A stretch of DNA of 64,000 nt from Paenibacillus baekrokdamisoli (GCF_003945345.1 NZ_AP019308.1:1054001-1118000); one strand, 5' to 3'; shown: positions 34,038 through 43,305, numbered from the stretch's first letter. The notes: generated by a model from the letters alone, not told the origin. Made by a program: numbers and translations.

Positions 34038-35300
34038 ATGAAAATGGTGAAATGGGAAGCGTTGAGCGCAAGCCAACAACGAGAAGTAGAACGACAGATG
34101 GAGCTTATCAGACGCGGGGTTGTGGAAATTGTCCCGGAGGAAGAATTGAAAGCAAAGGTAATTAACTCCATTGCGACAGGTATTCCTTTAAAAGTGAAGC
34201 TGGGTCTAGACCCATCGGCACCAGATATTCATATCGGACACACGGTTGTACTGCATAAATTACGTCAATTTCAACAGCTCGGTCATAACGTACAACTCAT
34301 CATTGGTGATTTCACGGGACGGATTGGCGATCCAACTGGAAAGTCGGAAACACGTAAACAGCTAAGCGAAGAAGATGTACAGCGGAACGCTCAAACCTAT
34401 CAGAAGCAAATTTTTAAACTTTTAGATCCTGCGCAAACAACTGTATACTACAATTCAGAATGGCTGGGGCCACTTCATTTCACTGACGTAGTGACGCTTT
34501 CTGCTAAAGTTACGGTGGCGCGCATGCTAGAGCGTGACGATTTCACAAAGCGGTATCAGAATGGTCTGCCTATCAGCATTCATGAGTTCTTCTACCCGCT
34601 TATGCAGGGCTATGATTCTGTAGCACTTGAGAGTGATGTGGAGCTAGGCGGCACCGATCAGAAGTTCAACCTTCTTATGGGACGTACGCTGCAGAAAGAA
34701 TACGGCAAGGCAACTCAAGCTGCTATTACGATGCCTTTGATCGAGGGCCTTGATGGTGTGCAAAAGATGAGTAAGAGTTTGGGGAATTATATTGGAATCG
34801 ATGAAGAGGCTAATCAAATTTACGGCAAATCAATGTCGATTCCGGATGAATTGATGCTCAAGTACTTCCAGCTTGCTACGGATATCAGTGATCAGGAGAT
34901 TCAAGCCATGCAGCAGGGAATCGAAAGCGGGAGTATGCACCCGCGTGACGCCAAGATGCAGCTTGCTCATACTTTTGTCCGTATGTATCATGGAGTGGAA
35001 GCAGCTGAAGCAGCGCAACAGCATTTTGTGACCGTATTCCAGCAGCGTGCGCTGCCTGATGATATTGAGGAAGCCGTGCTTCCGGCTTCAGAGCTTCAGG
35101 ACGGCCAAATCCGTATTGTGAAGCTCCTCGTTACACTTGGCTTGCAAGCTTCGGGAAGTGAAGCAAAACGGAGTGTCCAGCAAGGTGCAGTTCGGATCAA
35201 TGAGAATAAAATGGATGATCCATCTGCCGATATTACACCGCAAAATGGTGATGTCATTCAAGTGGGTAAACGCAAGTACGTCAAACTGATCCTTCAGTAA
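34038..35300 (+). CDS. tyrS: Tyrosyl-tRNA synthetase (TyrZ type)
   Basis: The 420-residue class I synthetase starts at ATG 34038, after AGAGGAG; the longer open frame runs into the T-box leader and is not coding. HIGH is at about residues 64-67 ([10 protein letters not shown]), KMSKS is near 242 (QKMSKSLGN), and an S4 RNA-binding domain covers the last 65 residues ([18 protein letters not shown]). The KMSKS and HIGHTVV forms resemble TyrZ rather than the Bacillus TyrS subclass (KFGKT). It is regulated by the T-box upstream. Confidence 0.95.
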   Translation: MKMVKWEALSASQQREVERQMELIRRGVVEIVPEEELKAKVINSIATGIPLKVKLGLDPSAPDIHIGHTVVLHKLRQFQQLGHNVQLIIGDFTGRIGDPTGKSETRKQLSEEDVQRNAQTYQKQIFKLLDPAQTTVYYNSEWLGPLHFTDVVTLSAKVTVARMLERDDFTKRYQNGLPISIHEFFYPLMQGYDSVALESDVELGGTDQKFNLLMGRTLQKEYGKATQAAITMPLIEGLDGVQKMSKSLGNYIGIDEEANQIYGKSMSIPDELMLKYFQLATDISDQEIQAMQQGIESGSMHPRDAKMQLAHTFVRMYHGVEAAEAAQQHFVTVFQQRALPDDIEEAVLPASELQDGQIRIVKLLVTLGLQASGSEAKRSVQQGAVRINENKMDDPSADITPQNGDVIQVGKRKYVKLILQ

Positions 35301-35321
35301 GTCTTTTTATAGGTCACCTTC

Positions 35322-35359
35322 AAAGCTCGTTTTACGGTCTAACCGTGAAACGGGCTTTT
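35322..35359 (+). terminator. Terminator of tyrS
   Basis: Arms AAAGCTCGTTTtACGGT and ACCGTgAAACGGGCTTT with a three-base loop; TTTTC follows. Repeat copy B begins two bases later. Confidence 0.85.
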
Positions 35360-35360
35360 C

Positions 35361-35461
35361 TTTAAAATATATGAAAGTATAAGTTTCCTCTATACTTTGC
35401 TTATATTTCAGAGGGAAGAAACTCGCTTCGCCGCCAAGGATGGCGTTAGCCGTTTCTTCTT
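35361..35461. repeat. Intergenic palindromic repeat, copy B
   Basis: A 101-base element matching copy A (6333-6428) at all but four aligned positions plus a five-base insertion in the loop of the first inverted repeat. Both copies keep the two nested stems. It lies directly after the tyrS terminator and ahead of another long hairpin element. The 406-base gap between tyrS and rpsD is therefore mostly repeat sequence. Confidence 0.85.
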
Positions 35462-35501
35462 GTTAAGAATAAATTAGGCCTCGTGTTATTGGGAATACCA
35501 T

Positions 35502-35632
35502 AGCGGAGTGGAGGGAATCGTTCTGTAGAAGCGTCAGCGTTCGCCTTTGTCTCCGGATTTCTACCCCTAAGGGGATAGAATCAAAGAAATCGGGAGACAA
35601 CAGCGATCGTAAGAATGATCCCTCCGCGCAGC
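35502..35632. repeat. Long imperfect inverted repeat (about 130 bases)
   Basis: The left half GGAGGGAatcgTTCT..GCG..TTGTCTCCgGATTTCTaCCCC pairs with the right half GGGGatAG..AGAAATCgGGAGACAA..GCGATCG..AGAATgaTCCCTCC around TAA. It would fold as one long hairpin. A short open frame on the minus strand across it looks like a by-product. It resembles palindromic elements I associate with Paenibacillus intergenic DNA, but I cannot confirm this. Confidence 0.75.
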
Positions 35633-35707
35633 GGGCGTTTATGCACAGGGCTTTATAACAAATAAAAAAAGAGCCGTCCAAAGATAACTTTGGATGGCTC
35701 TAGTTGA

Positions 35708-36307
35708 TTAACGGCTGTAAAACTCAACGATTTGTTTCTCGTCGATTTCTTGAGGAAGCTCGCCACGATCTGGGTAACGAACATATTTGCCTTCAAGAGC
35801 AGCATCGTTGTATTCAAGGTAGTTAGGAAGGTAGTTGCGACCTTCAACAGCTTCTTTGATTGATTTCATAGTACGGCTGCGTTCACGCAAACCGATAACG
35901 TCACCAAGCGAAACTGTGTAGGAAGCGATATCCACTTTTTTACCGTTAACGGTAACATGACCGTGAGATACCAATTGACGGGAGCCTGCACGGGAATTAG
36001 CAAAGCCAAGACGGTAAACGAGGTTGTCTAGACGGCTTTCCAAAAGGACCATGAAGTTTTCACCGGCAATACCTTTTTGTTTCGACGCTTTGTCGAAGAG
36101 GTTGCGGAATTGTTTTTCGTTCATACCGTACATATGACGAAGTTTTTGTTTTTCTTGCAATTGAATACCATAACCGCTCATTTTTTTGCGTTGACCTGGA
36201 CCATGTTGGCCTGGCGGGAATGCGCGTTTCAATTCTTTACCTGTACCGCTTAGGGAAATTCCAAGACGACGACTTAATTTAAACTTAGGGCCTGTATATC
36301 TTGACAT
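35708..36307 (-). CDS. rpsD: 30S ribosomal protein S4
   Basis: A 199-residue protein. The N-terminus [21 protein letters not shown] is typical of the zinc-free S4 form. [17 protein letters not shown] and the S4 RNA-binding motif [27 protein letters not shown] (about 92-118) follow. It nucleates 30S assembly on 16S rRNA and is expected to repress its own synthesis through its leader RNA. It is monocistronic, as in B. subtilis. Confidence 0.97.
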   Translation of the reverse strand: MSRYTGPKFKLSRRLGISLSGTGKELKRAFPPGQHGPGQRKKMSGYGIQLQEKQKLRHMYGMNEKQFRNLFDKASKQKGIAGENFMVLLESRLDNLVYRLGFANSRAGSRQLVSHGHVTVNGKKVDIASYTVSLGDVIGLRERSRTMKSIKEAVEGRNYLPNYLEYNDAALEGKYVRYPDRGELPQEIDEKQIVEFYSR

Positions 36308-36480
36308 GTGTCGTAAAACTCCTTCTTCAAATGGGATGTTTGAAAATGGGTGTTTCGCCGAGTGTTGTCTGTGCTTGATCCACTAACTACCAAGCCATGA
36401 CAGGAATGTTCAGCCGCAGTCCTGTCAGCGACATCCTCCATAGAGGGTGACACAAAACCGATCCCATGTATTCAACTATA
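36308..36480 (-). ncRNA. Probable ribosomal protein S4 autoregulatory leader
   Basis: The 170-base untranslated leader of rpsD contains a stable stem GACAGGA/TCCTGTC (36399-36426), short GGAGG-containing segments and further pairing potential. A long structured leader is known for rpsD in Bacilli, where S4 binds and blocks translation. Assigned by position and structure only. Confidence 0.5.
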
Positions 36481-36483
36481 CAT

Positions 36484-36511
36484 ATTATATAAACTCAACA
36501 AGCAATGTCAA
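36484..36511 (-). promoter_or_regulatory. Promoter of rpsD
   Basis: Consensus TTGACA and TATAAT boxes with a 16-base spacer on the minus strand. Confidence 0.8.
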
Positions 36512-36686
36512 GTAAATATTGAAATGACTTGCTAATAATTGGGTGAATAATGCAAATTGAACCAAAAGTCCTATTCGATCATGCCATTAGTAGTGCATAT
36601 TTTTTATAATTGAAGTATGATAGTAAAGAGTATAATTTCAAACAAATCTTGCATTTTTCGCATAGGAATTGAGGTGGTGCTGCCTG

Positions 36687-38618
36687 ATGAACAATTCGAT
36701 CCGTACAGATTATTCGACGATATCTGACAAGTTATCTGACAATCAGCAGACAACGCAGCAATCCCCCATTTGGTTTACATATGAAGATATCAATGAACTG
36801 AATGACCCTCAATTAAACAGCTTGCTTATTAGAAGCTTTGAACAATGGCTGAGAGATACAATGAGCTCTCCTTTCAAAGATGGAAGCTTCGCATTTTGCA
36901 ATCCAGAAGGGCGTATAGTCGCAGTTAAAGGACAGCTAGAATCTATGGACAGTGAAAGTGTAGAACTGGTTGAACTAGAAAAGCTCGCTAAAGATGCTAG
37001 TATGTCTGACAAGCTGCTTAAAGATAATCATATAATTGCTATACCCATCATGAAACGGTCTGACAGCCAGTCACTGGCGGTCTTGATTTGGATATCAAGA
37101 AACGAAGTGGTCGAAGGAGCTTCAGTGCTCTTGGAAGCAGGTTCTCTTCATTTGCGCAGCATCTTTTATCACTTATTCGAAATGATTTACGTAAATAATT
37201 TGATTGCCCAACAGCAGTTAAGCGATAAAGAAGCACTTCGTCGTGATACGCTTATCCAGGTTGCTAAACGGCTGCATGACCAGAATGATGTTTCTTCGGT
37301 TCTTAATGTATTGCTAATGGATTTGGAGCATTTATACCCGCATGCGACTGTTGAATTATATCTTTCTCAGGATCATGTTAATGGGGATCCTAGAGTAAAG
37401 CCACTGCTTATAAGGCATTCAGCTACTGATACGTATGCTAAGGCTTTTCTGGATGCGAAGCCGATTGTTGAACAGGTAAGTCAAGGTCTTATAGAATTAG
37501 CTATCCCCATGAGTGGCAAGCAAGCCGTCTATGGGGTTCTAAGCATTACAATGAGTACCGCACGTTGGGATGATTCAGATATGAGAGCGCTCATTATGCT
37601 ATCTGATACCGCTGGATCAGCATTTGAGAATGCGAAGCTATTCGAGCAATCCAATCTGCTCATTGGGGAGCTTCAGCTTATTAATGAGCTGACGAAGCGC
37701 TTGAACCAATCTCTGCGTTTGAATGAAATATTTCAGTTTGCTATGACGGAGCTGCTTAATATTTTTAAAGCTGATTTCTGTATACTGCTCCAGTTGAATA
37801 AGGAAGCTACCGGTTTGCAAGTGATGTCAAGCAACGTACCCAGTGCTGTGAACGAAAGTTATTCAACACAATACGGGTTTTGTGGAATCGTTTATGAGAC
37901 AAAAGAACCACTGATTATTTCTGATTATTGGGGGACACGAGTTGTTGACTCTCAGTTAATGGACGAAACCAAATCACGTTCCTTAATTGCGACTCCGATT
38001 ATGGCGAATACCGAGGTTGTAGGGGTTATTATGGTCTTGCATCAAAACCCGAATTATTTCTCCTATGATAATTACAAGCTGCTTCAGGTATTATCTACGC
38101 ATATTGGACTTGCAATCACGAATGCTTCGCTCCATGCTGAGGTTCGGCGGATGGTAATTACGGATAATTTGACGGGTCTGCACGCACGACATTATTTGAA
38201 TGAGCAAATTTCCTCGCGTCAGCGTAAGGATCCCTGTGGCTCTCTTGTGCTTGTAGATATCGACCATTTCAAAAAGGTTAATGATACGTATGGTCATCAA
38301 ATCGGTGATCGTATTCTGATAAGTGTTAGTGATGTAATCCGAAGCTGTATTCGTGATAGTGATATTGCAGCAAGGTGGGGTGGGGAAGAGCTGGCTGTCT
38401 ATTTACCTCAAATTCGGGCCGAGCAAGCCTATCGTATTGCTGAACGAATCCGTAGTCAGGTCGAGAAAAACACGGACCCCACTGTGACGGTTTCCTGCGG
38501 TATCTCCGAATGGATGTTTGAGGATGAGAAGGTTAGTGTCGAATCGTTATTCTATCGAGCTGACATGGCGTTATACGAAGCCAAGAACAATGGACGTAAT
38601 CGTATTTTTCTCGGTTAG
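36687..38618 (+). CDS. GAF-GAF-GGDEF diguanylate cyclase
   Basis: A 643-residue cytoplasmic signalling protein; the ATG at 36687 follows GAGGTGG by seven bases. About 180 N-terminal residues are of unclear type. A degenerate GAF (about 190-330) and a second, clearer GAF (about 350-480; GFCGIVYETKEPLIISDYWG, SLIATPIM) follow. The C-terminal GGDEF domain has an intact GGEEL active motif near residue 564 and, five residues before it, an RDSD inhibitory-site motif. It should make c-di-GMP, with feedback control. There are no transmembrane helices. A terminator follows at 38654. Confidence 0.9.
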   Translation: MNNSIRTDYSTISDKLSDNQQTTQQSPIWFTYEDINELNDPQLNSLLIRSFEQWLRDTMSSPFKDGSFAFCNPEGRIVAVKGQLESMDSESVELVELEKLAKDASMSDKLLKDNHIIAIPIMKRSDSQSLAVLIWISRNEVVEGASVLLEAGSLHLRSIFYHLFEMIYVNNLIAQQQLSDKEALRRDTLIQVAKRLHDQNDVSSVLNVLLMDLEHLYPHATVELYLSQDHVNGDPRVKPLLIRHSATDTYAKAFLDAKPIVEQVSQGLIELAIPMSGKQAVYGVLSITMSTARWDDSDMRALIMLSDTAGSAFENAKLFEQSNLLIGELQLINELTKRLNQSLRLNEIFQFAMTELLNIFKADFCILLQLNKEATGLQVMSSNVPSAVNESYSTQYGFCGIVYETKEPLIISDYWGTRVVDSQLMDETKSRSLIATPIMANTEVVGVIMVLHQNPNYFSYDNYKLLQVLSTHIGLAITNASLHAEVRRMVITDNLTGLHARHYLNEQISSRQRKDPCGSLVLVDIDHFKKVNDTYGHQIGDRILISVSDVIRSCIRDSDIAARWGGEELAVYLPQIRAEQAYRIAERIRSQVEKNTDPTVTVSCGISEWMFEDEKVSVESLFYRADMALYEAKNNGRNRIFLG

Positions 38619-38653
38619 AACTTCTGGTTTTAGCAGATACAAGAGACATTCTG

Positions 38654-38685
38654 AGCAGGTAGCTTATAGGCGGCCTGCTTTTTTT
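38654..38685 (+). terminator. Terminator of the GGDEF gene
   Basis: Stem AGCAGG/CCTGCT (loop about 14 bases) followed by seven T. Confidence 0.75.
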
Positions 38686-38775
38686 GTGCGGAAGAAAGTA
38701 GGTTGGTTGGATAAAGTCAAGGAAGTAGGCAGACGCTACATAGAAATGAAAATCGCTATGTGGGAGGTAGTCGGT

Positions 38776-39522
38776 ATGGCTACAAATATTCGAAAGCTGC
38801 TTATTCTTATATTTTGGGGTGTGATAGTTCTGGAAACAGGGTGCGCTTCACCTGTTAATCATAAATCACCTGAAGAGTTATTGTCTTTAACCGTGGCAGG
38901 TTTGTCTGGCATTGACCACTACAGTTTTTCTGGTAAAACAGATATCACGCTTGGTGACCGAGTGAAATTGAATTCAGCCTCCTTCCACGGTACCGTTAGA
39001 GAGCATGGGCAAGTTAAAGTGAAATCTAACGAGCAGAGTAATTCGGCTGCTATAGGAAGCCCTCTTAAGCTTCTCAAGCAAGTCCAAGAAACTGCCCACA
39101 AGACCGAGCTTCTAAAGGATCAATCGGGACAATGGACCTCTGTTCTCTCTATTACTTCAAACGAAAAGTCATCCACCCGTATTTGGGCTAATAACTTAAG
39201 AAGCGAGTTTGCTGAAATAGCGAAGAGAGTTCCGACTGCTTCCAAAGGGCATGCCATGAAAGCGAGAAGTTTACAATCGCAGGCAGCTCTTGAACAAGAA
39301 TGGAAGACAGAGCTATTGCATTCGCAAGCTGAGTTTGATCGGATGGTGTCAACACTCCACGTACAGACCACATACAAGCTAACTTTAGACCGTAGACATT
39401 TGACTCCTCTACGCCTGAAGGAGCTGTCAATTCTGCACTATAAGACAGCTGATGGTGAGCAGCAAAAAGAGACGAAAACAACGGATATGACCTTTCTTTT
39501 GACTGGTAAAAGCGGTAGTTAG
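38776..39522 (+). CDS. Predicted lipoprotein, unknown function
   Basis: The 248-residue product starts at ATG 38776, seven bases after GGGAGGT; the open frame upstream overlaps the GGDEF gene and terminator and is not coding. An N-terminal hydrophobic signal (LLILIFWGVIVL) ends in ETGC, a lipobox-like cleavage site, so the protein should be anchored outside the membrane through Cys. The mature part alternates beta-like strands (HYSFSGKTDITLGDRVKL) and a charged helical middle. It resembles LolA/DUF-type Firmicute lipoproteins in outline only. It precedes the aminopeptidase by 70 bases. Confidence 0.7.
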   Translation: MATNIRKLLILIFWGVIVLETGCASPVNHKSPEELLSLTVAGLSGIDHYSFSGKTDITLGDRVKLNSASFHGTVREHGQVKVKSNEQSNSAAIGSPLKLLKQVQETAHKTELLKDQSGQWTSVLSITSNEKSSTRIWANNLRSEFAEIAKRVPTASKGHAMKARSLQSQAALEQEWKTELLHSQAEFDRMVSTLHVQTTYKLTLDRRHLTPLRLKELSILHYKTADGEQQKETKTTDMTFLLTGKSGS

Positions 39523-39592
39523 GTGACGTGCAACCGTGGTGAAAAAGTGTTAGGATTAAAAGGAAGCCATGAATTCAGGAGGAAATAATAAG

Positions 39593-40708
39593 ATGCGTGA
39601 TCAACGTTTACAAATTTTAGCGAGCAATTTGGTTCGTTATTCCATTGATGTTCAACCTGGAGAAAACGTTCTAATCGATATGACTGGTTCGGAACGCGAA
39701 TTAGTAAAATGTTTAATTGAAGAAGTTGCCAAACGCGGAGGTCGTCCCTTTGTTGAGACAAGCGACCGTTCCGTACTTCGTAAAATGCTGCAGCATGCAA
39801 CCAAGGAACAAATGGAGCTATGGGCTTCCTTTGATCTGAAACGAATGGAAGCCATGGACGGCTATATTGCTATCCGTGCTGGAGAGAATGTAAATGAGCT
39901 TGCAGACGTACCGAGCGAAAATATGCGTTTATATGAGCAACTGTACCGTCATCCAATACATTCCGAAGAGCGCGTGAAACGTACCAAATGGGTCGTACTA
40001 CGTTATCCGAATGCCTCGATGGCCCAAGCTGCCAATATGAGTACAGAAGCGTTTGAAGACTTCTACTTTAATGTTTGCAATTTGGATTATGCCAAGATGG
40101 ATAAAGCAATGGATCCTTTGGAGCAGCTGATGTCGAAGACAGATCGGGTTCGAATTGTAGCTCCAGGAACAGATTTAACATTCTCCATTAAAAATATTGG
40201 AGCTAAAAAATGCTCCGGTCATCGCAACATCCCGGATGGTGAAGTATTTAGCGCACCTGTCCGTGACTCCGTCCAAGGAACGATTACGTATAATACGCCT
40301 TCCGTCTATTCGGGCGTTACGTTCGAGAACATTTCATTCACCTTCATGGATGGTAAGATCGTTGAAGCAACTAGCAATGATACGAAGAAGTTGAACGAAA
40401 TTCTCGATATGGATGAGGGCTCACGATATGTTGGTGAATTCGCAATCGGTTTTAATCCATATATATTGAATCCATTGAAAGATATCTTATTTGATGAGAA
40501 GATCGCAGGCAGTCTGCATTTCACACCGGGTCAGGCTTATGAAGAGACGGATAACGGCAATCGTTCAGCTGTCCACTGGGATCTTGTCCTTATACAGCGT
40601 CCTGAACATGGCGGTGGAGAGATCTATTTTGATGATCGTTTGATCCGTAAAGACGGAATATTCGTCATTCCGGAGCTAGAAGCGCTAAATCCGGAAAATT
40701 TGCTGTAA
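39593..40708 (+). CDS. M29 family aminopeptidase (AmpS/PepS type)
   Basis: A 371-residue metallo-aminopeptidase. ATG 39593 is preferred because AGGAGGA lies nine bases upstream; an ATG at 39569 lacks an RBS. Family sections: YSIDVQPGENVLIDMTG at the N-terminus, GTDLTFSIK, the metal-site region NIPDGEVFSAPV, EFAIGFNPYI and SAVHWDLVL near the C-terminus. The conserved Glu, His, Tyr and Asp residues appear present. It removes N-terminal amino acids from peptides in the cytoplasm. Confidence 0.92.
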   Translation: MRDQRLQILASNLVRYSIDVQPGENVLIDMTGSERELVKCLIEEVAKRGGRPFVETSDRSVLRKMLQHATKEQMELWASFDLKRMEAMDGYIAIRAGENVNELADVPSENMRLYEQLYRHPIHSEERVKRTKWVVLRYPNASMAQAANMSTEAFEDFYFNVCNLDYAKMDKAMDPLEQLMSKTDRVRIVAPGTDLTFSIKNIGAKKCSGHRNIPDGEVFSAPVRDSVQGTITYNTPSVYSGVTFENISFTFMDGKIVEATSNDTKKLNEILDMDEGSRYVGEFAIGFNPYILNPLKDILFDEKIAGSLHFTPGQAYEETDNGNRSAVHWDLVLIQRPEHGGGEIYFDDRLIRKDGIFVIPELEALNPENLL

Positions 40709-40783
40709 ATAGCCTCTTGAATAGCGGTGAGAATCGGGTTATGATGTAGGCAGTTAGTCAAAGTAATTACTGGAGGGATTCCC

Positions 40784-41026
40784 ATGTCTAATAACACGGC
40801 AATTATTGATATTTCCCAAACGGCCAACAAATTTCGGTCGTCAATCGTTCTTCAAGCCGAGAATAAATATATCGACGTCAAAAGTATTCTCGGATTATTT
40901 ACAACTTTAGTCGGCGGACTTTCCTACGAGCTGCATGTTCATGGACCTGATGCTGATGAGGCTAAAGTAGCAATGGCAGAAGTGTTCGAGAAACATAATC
41001 TCGATATCAAAGTAGTAGCTGAATAA
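40784..41026 (+). CDS. HPr-like protein lacking the phospho-histidine
   Basis: An 80-residue protein with RBS GGAGG. From ISQTANKF to the end it follows HPr: SSIVLQAENKYIDVKSILGL matches the strand-helix region around HPr Ser46, and GPDADEAKVAMAEVFEK matches the last helix. The N-terminal loop of HPr (GxHARPA, with His15) is missing, so the first residues run straight into the helix. The serine (Ser34 here) in DVKSILGL is kept. It therefore cannot carry PTS phosphate in the normal way but might be an HPr kinase target, like Crh. A terminator follows. The role is unknown. Confidence 0.8.
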   Translation: MSNNTAIIDISQTANKFRSSIVLQAENKYIDVKSILGLFTTLVGGLSYELHVHGPDADEAKVAMAEVFEKHNLDIKVVAE

Positions 41027-41043
41027 TTCAATGGTTTAGAGTC

Positions 41044-41086
41044 AAAGCGCTTCGCTGTGTAAATCAGCGGAGCGCTTTGTTGTTTT
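41044..41086 (+). terminator. Terminator of the HPr-like gene
   Basis: Stem AAAGCGCTtCGCTG / CAGCGgAGCGCTTT followed by GTTGTTTT. Confidence 0.82.
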
Positions 41087-41164
41087 GACCTTGTACAATC
41101 CGTTGTTTTCGTCTAATATAAAGGATATAGAAGACGAATAGCTAAGCGCACAAGGGGGAGTACG

Positions 41165-41458
41165 ATGTCTTCATCCGATGTTCTCATTCATCTGCATCAA
41201 AAAGCGCTTAATCTCCTTCAAGAAGATGCCTTCAAAATCGAAAAGCTGATCGAAGTACAAATGGAAAATTTGGCGACGAGAAAATGTCCACTCTATGAAG
41301 AAGTGTTGGACACGCAAATATACGGTTTTTCCAGAGAAATCGATTTTGCAATTCGGGCAGGACTTGTGGCAGAGGCGACCGGCAAAGATATAATTAATAA
41401 GCTGGAACGAAATTTAGCTACGCTGTATGAAGCTCTAGAAATGAACAATGGCATGTAA
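41165..41458 (+). CDS. ylaN: YlaN family protein (UPF0358)
   Basis: A 97-residue all-helical protein with the YlaN pattern: ALNLLQEDAFKIEKLIEVQMENLATRKCPLYEEVLDTQIYGFSREIDFAIR. In B. subtilis and S. aureus YlaN is linked to iron homeostasis and Fur. In B. subtilis it lies next to ftsW, and here ftsW is two genes away on the opposite strand, which is partly conserved synteny. RBS GGGGGAG precedes the ATG. Confidence 0.93.
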   Translation: MSSSDVLIHLHQKALNLLQEDAFKIEKLIEVQMENLATRKCPLYEEVLDTQIYGFSREIDFAIRAGLVAEATGKDIINKLERNLATLYEALEMNNGM

Positions 41459-41484
41459 GAACTAACTTCACGTAATATTCGGGT

Positions 41485-41535
41485 AAAAAAGAACCTTCAG
41501 ATCCACTTTCATAGTGGCTTTGAAGGTTCTTTTGC
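41485..41535. terminator. Terminator after ylaN
   Basis: Arms AAAAGAACCTTCA and TGAAGGTTCTTTT with an inner CCACT/AGTGG stem. A looser hairpin at 41544-41584 (TGGGATTGTC / GGACAGCCCCA) may end the convergent antiporter gene. Confidence 0.85.
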
Positions 41536-41609
41536 ACATATTATGGGATTGTCTCACTCTGGTTTCCCTTTTGGGACAGCCCCATTTTGCTGATAGATAA
41601 AGTTGAAAT

Positions 41610-42671
41610 TTAGATAAGGTAAAAGGAGAAGCCAAGTATGATGTAGACAATAATAAGTAATGCACCTTCGTACCAGTTCGTTCTACCATCTGAGGAGATG
41701 GACTTGGCTATAAAGACGGATACAGCAATGGCTGTGAGCTCAATGGGACTGAAGACGATGTCCATAGTCGGACCGAAAAAAGTGCTCACAATAATCAGTA
41801 CTGGTGCAACGAACAAGGCAATTTGCAGGCTGCTTCCGATCGCTATTTCTACAGCTGCACCGATCTTATTCTTCATGGCTAGCATTACGGCAGCACTATG
41901 TTCAGCCGCGTTGCCGACGATAGCAATTAGGAATGCCCCTACAAACACCTCAGAGAGGCCAAATTCGGCTGTGAAGCTGTGTAGGGTACCAACAAGCCAT
42001 TCACTTACGAACGCTGTCATAATCGTTGCTAGGAGCAGGAACAACACAGATATTCCTTTGGACCAGGCAGGTTCTTCACCATGGTCAGGCGTCGTTTCCT
42101 CGACTTCAGATAGAACATCCTTATGGGTTACCATGGAGAAAATAAGCCAAAGTATGTAAGCGATGATTAAGATTATAGCTATCGTTATACTGAGCATCTT
42201 GCTTTGGGCCACTGAAAAATGCTGGGTGGAAATAAAGATTGCTGGAATAGCGAGTGCAATGACAGATAAGATCATCAAGGAAGAGTTGTGGCTAGCGAGC
42301 TGTACGTTGAATCGCTGTTCCTTGAATTTCAACCCGCCAAGAAATACGCTAAAACCCAGAACTAGAAGCAAGTTTCCGATAATGGAGCCTGTGATACTCG
42401 CTTTAACCATATCGAATAGGCCTGCCCGAACGAGGAAGATCGCAATAATCAATTCAGCCGCATTACCAAATGTCGCATTCAGAAAGCCGCCAAGACGCTG
42501 CCCGGCGTAATGAGCAACACTTTCAGTTGCTTTACCTAGAAATCCAGCGACAAAAAGTATGGCTATCGCTGAGATGACGAATTCAGCTATTGTACCAAAA
42601 TGAGCGTAGTGACTAATTCCACTCAGCACGAAAAGTAAGATTAACGCAGTGAAGAATATTTTTTGGTTCAA
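41610..42671 (-). CDS. Calcium/proton exchanger (CaCA family)
   Basis: A 353-residue antiporter with about 11 transmembrane helices. It starts at TTG after AAAGGAG. The two CaCA alpha-repeats are clear: ATFGNAAELIIAIFLVRAG in the first half and AIVGNAAEHSAAVMLAMKN in the second, each with the Glu needed for Ca2+ exchange. A short acidic loop (EVEETTPDHGEEP) separates the halves. It is related to ChaA/YfkE-type exchangers, which export Ca2+ in exchange for protons. A Ca2+ P-type ATPase lies at 55 kb. Confidence 0.93.
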   Translation of the reverse strand: MNQKIFFTALILLFVLSGISHYAHFGTIAEFVISAIAILFVAGFLGKATESVAHYAGQRLGGFLNATFGNAAELIIAIFLVRAGLFDMVKASITGSIIGNLLLVLGFSVFLGGLKFKEQRFNVQLASHNSSLMILSVIALAIPAIFISTQHFSVAQSKMLSITIAIILIIAYILWLIFSMVTHKDVLSEVEETTPDHGEEPAWSKGISVLFLLLATIMTAFVSEWLVGTLHSFTAEFGLSEVFVGAFLIAIVGNAAEHSAAVMLAMKNKIGAAVEIAIGSSLQIALFVAPVLIIVSTFFGPTMDIVFSPIELTAIAVSVFIAKSISSDGRTNWYEGALLIIVYIILGFSFYLI

Positions 42672-42848
42672 ACTCAGGACACTCCTTTTTTGTAGGGTTA
42701 GTTTATAATTAATCCATTATATAAATCAGTAATCACTATAGCGGAAAAAAATGCCGAAGTAAACGAATGAATCGGATCAAGCACAGTCTTGATTCGGGAG
42801 TGCGCTTCTATTACAATGGAAACATAAGGTGAACGGGGAGTGAGTGGC

Positions 42849-43232
42849 ATGACAGAAGAGCTTCAAACCGGAATAATTCGTATCTCAGACGACGTAGTTG
42901 CAACAATAGCAGGACTAGCTGCCCTTGAAACTCCTGGAATAGCAGCTATGTCGGGTGGTATATCAGAAGGACTTGCTAAACGGCTAAGCGGAAAGAATGC
43001 GCAAAAGGGCGTTTCTGTCGAAGTCGGACAGCTAGAAGCAGCTGTTGATTTGCGTATTATTGTGCAGTATGGCATTCCAATACAAGAAGTATGCCGTCAA
43101 CTCCAAGAAAATGTTCGTGAAGCTTTGGAAAATATGACGGGTCTTCATGTAGTAGAAGTCAATGTGAAGGTAGAAGGTGTTGCCTTCAAGGAAGAAGAGA
43201 CCTCATCAGAAGAGATAGCAAGGTTGAAGTAA
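42849..43232 (+). CDS. Asp23/Gls24 family protein
   Basis: A 127-residue protein from ATG 42849 (GGGGAG eight bases upstream). It has the Asp23 pattern: GIIRISDDVVATIAGLAALETPGI, GVSVEVGQLEAAVDLRIIVQYG, and VVEVNVKVEGVAF. Members act in envelope stress responses or in lipid regulation (YloU, YqhY groups); which one this is cannot be told. It is a single gene between convergent neighbours. Confidence 0.9.
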   Translation: MTEELQTGIIRISDDVVATIAGLAALETPGIAAMSGGISEGLAKRLSGKNAQKGVSVEVGQLEAAVDLRIIVQYGIPIQEVCRQLQENVREALENMTGLHVVEVNVKVEGVAFKEEETSSEEIARLK

Positions 43233-43305
43233 CAATTCGAGCTGCCTGATCATTCGTTGGGTGGCTTTATTTTTAATCGTTTCTTATGTAAGTTTGGTTA
43301 GACAT

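Noticed and set aside
35463-35681. A 72-residue minus-strand open frame between tyrS and rpsD
   Set aside because: It runs across the long inverted repeat and has no RBS or protein-like pattern; best explained as repeat sequence.
38518-38775. Long upstream extension of the lipoprotein frame
   Set aside because: It overlaps the GGDEF gene in another frame and crosses a terminator; the signal peptide and RBS support the ATG at 38776.
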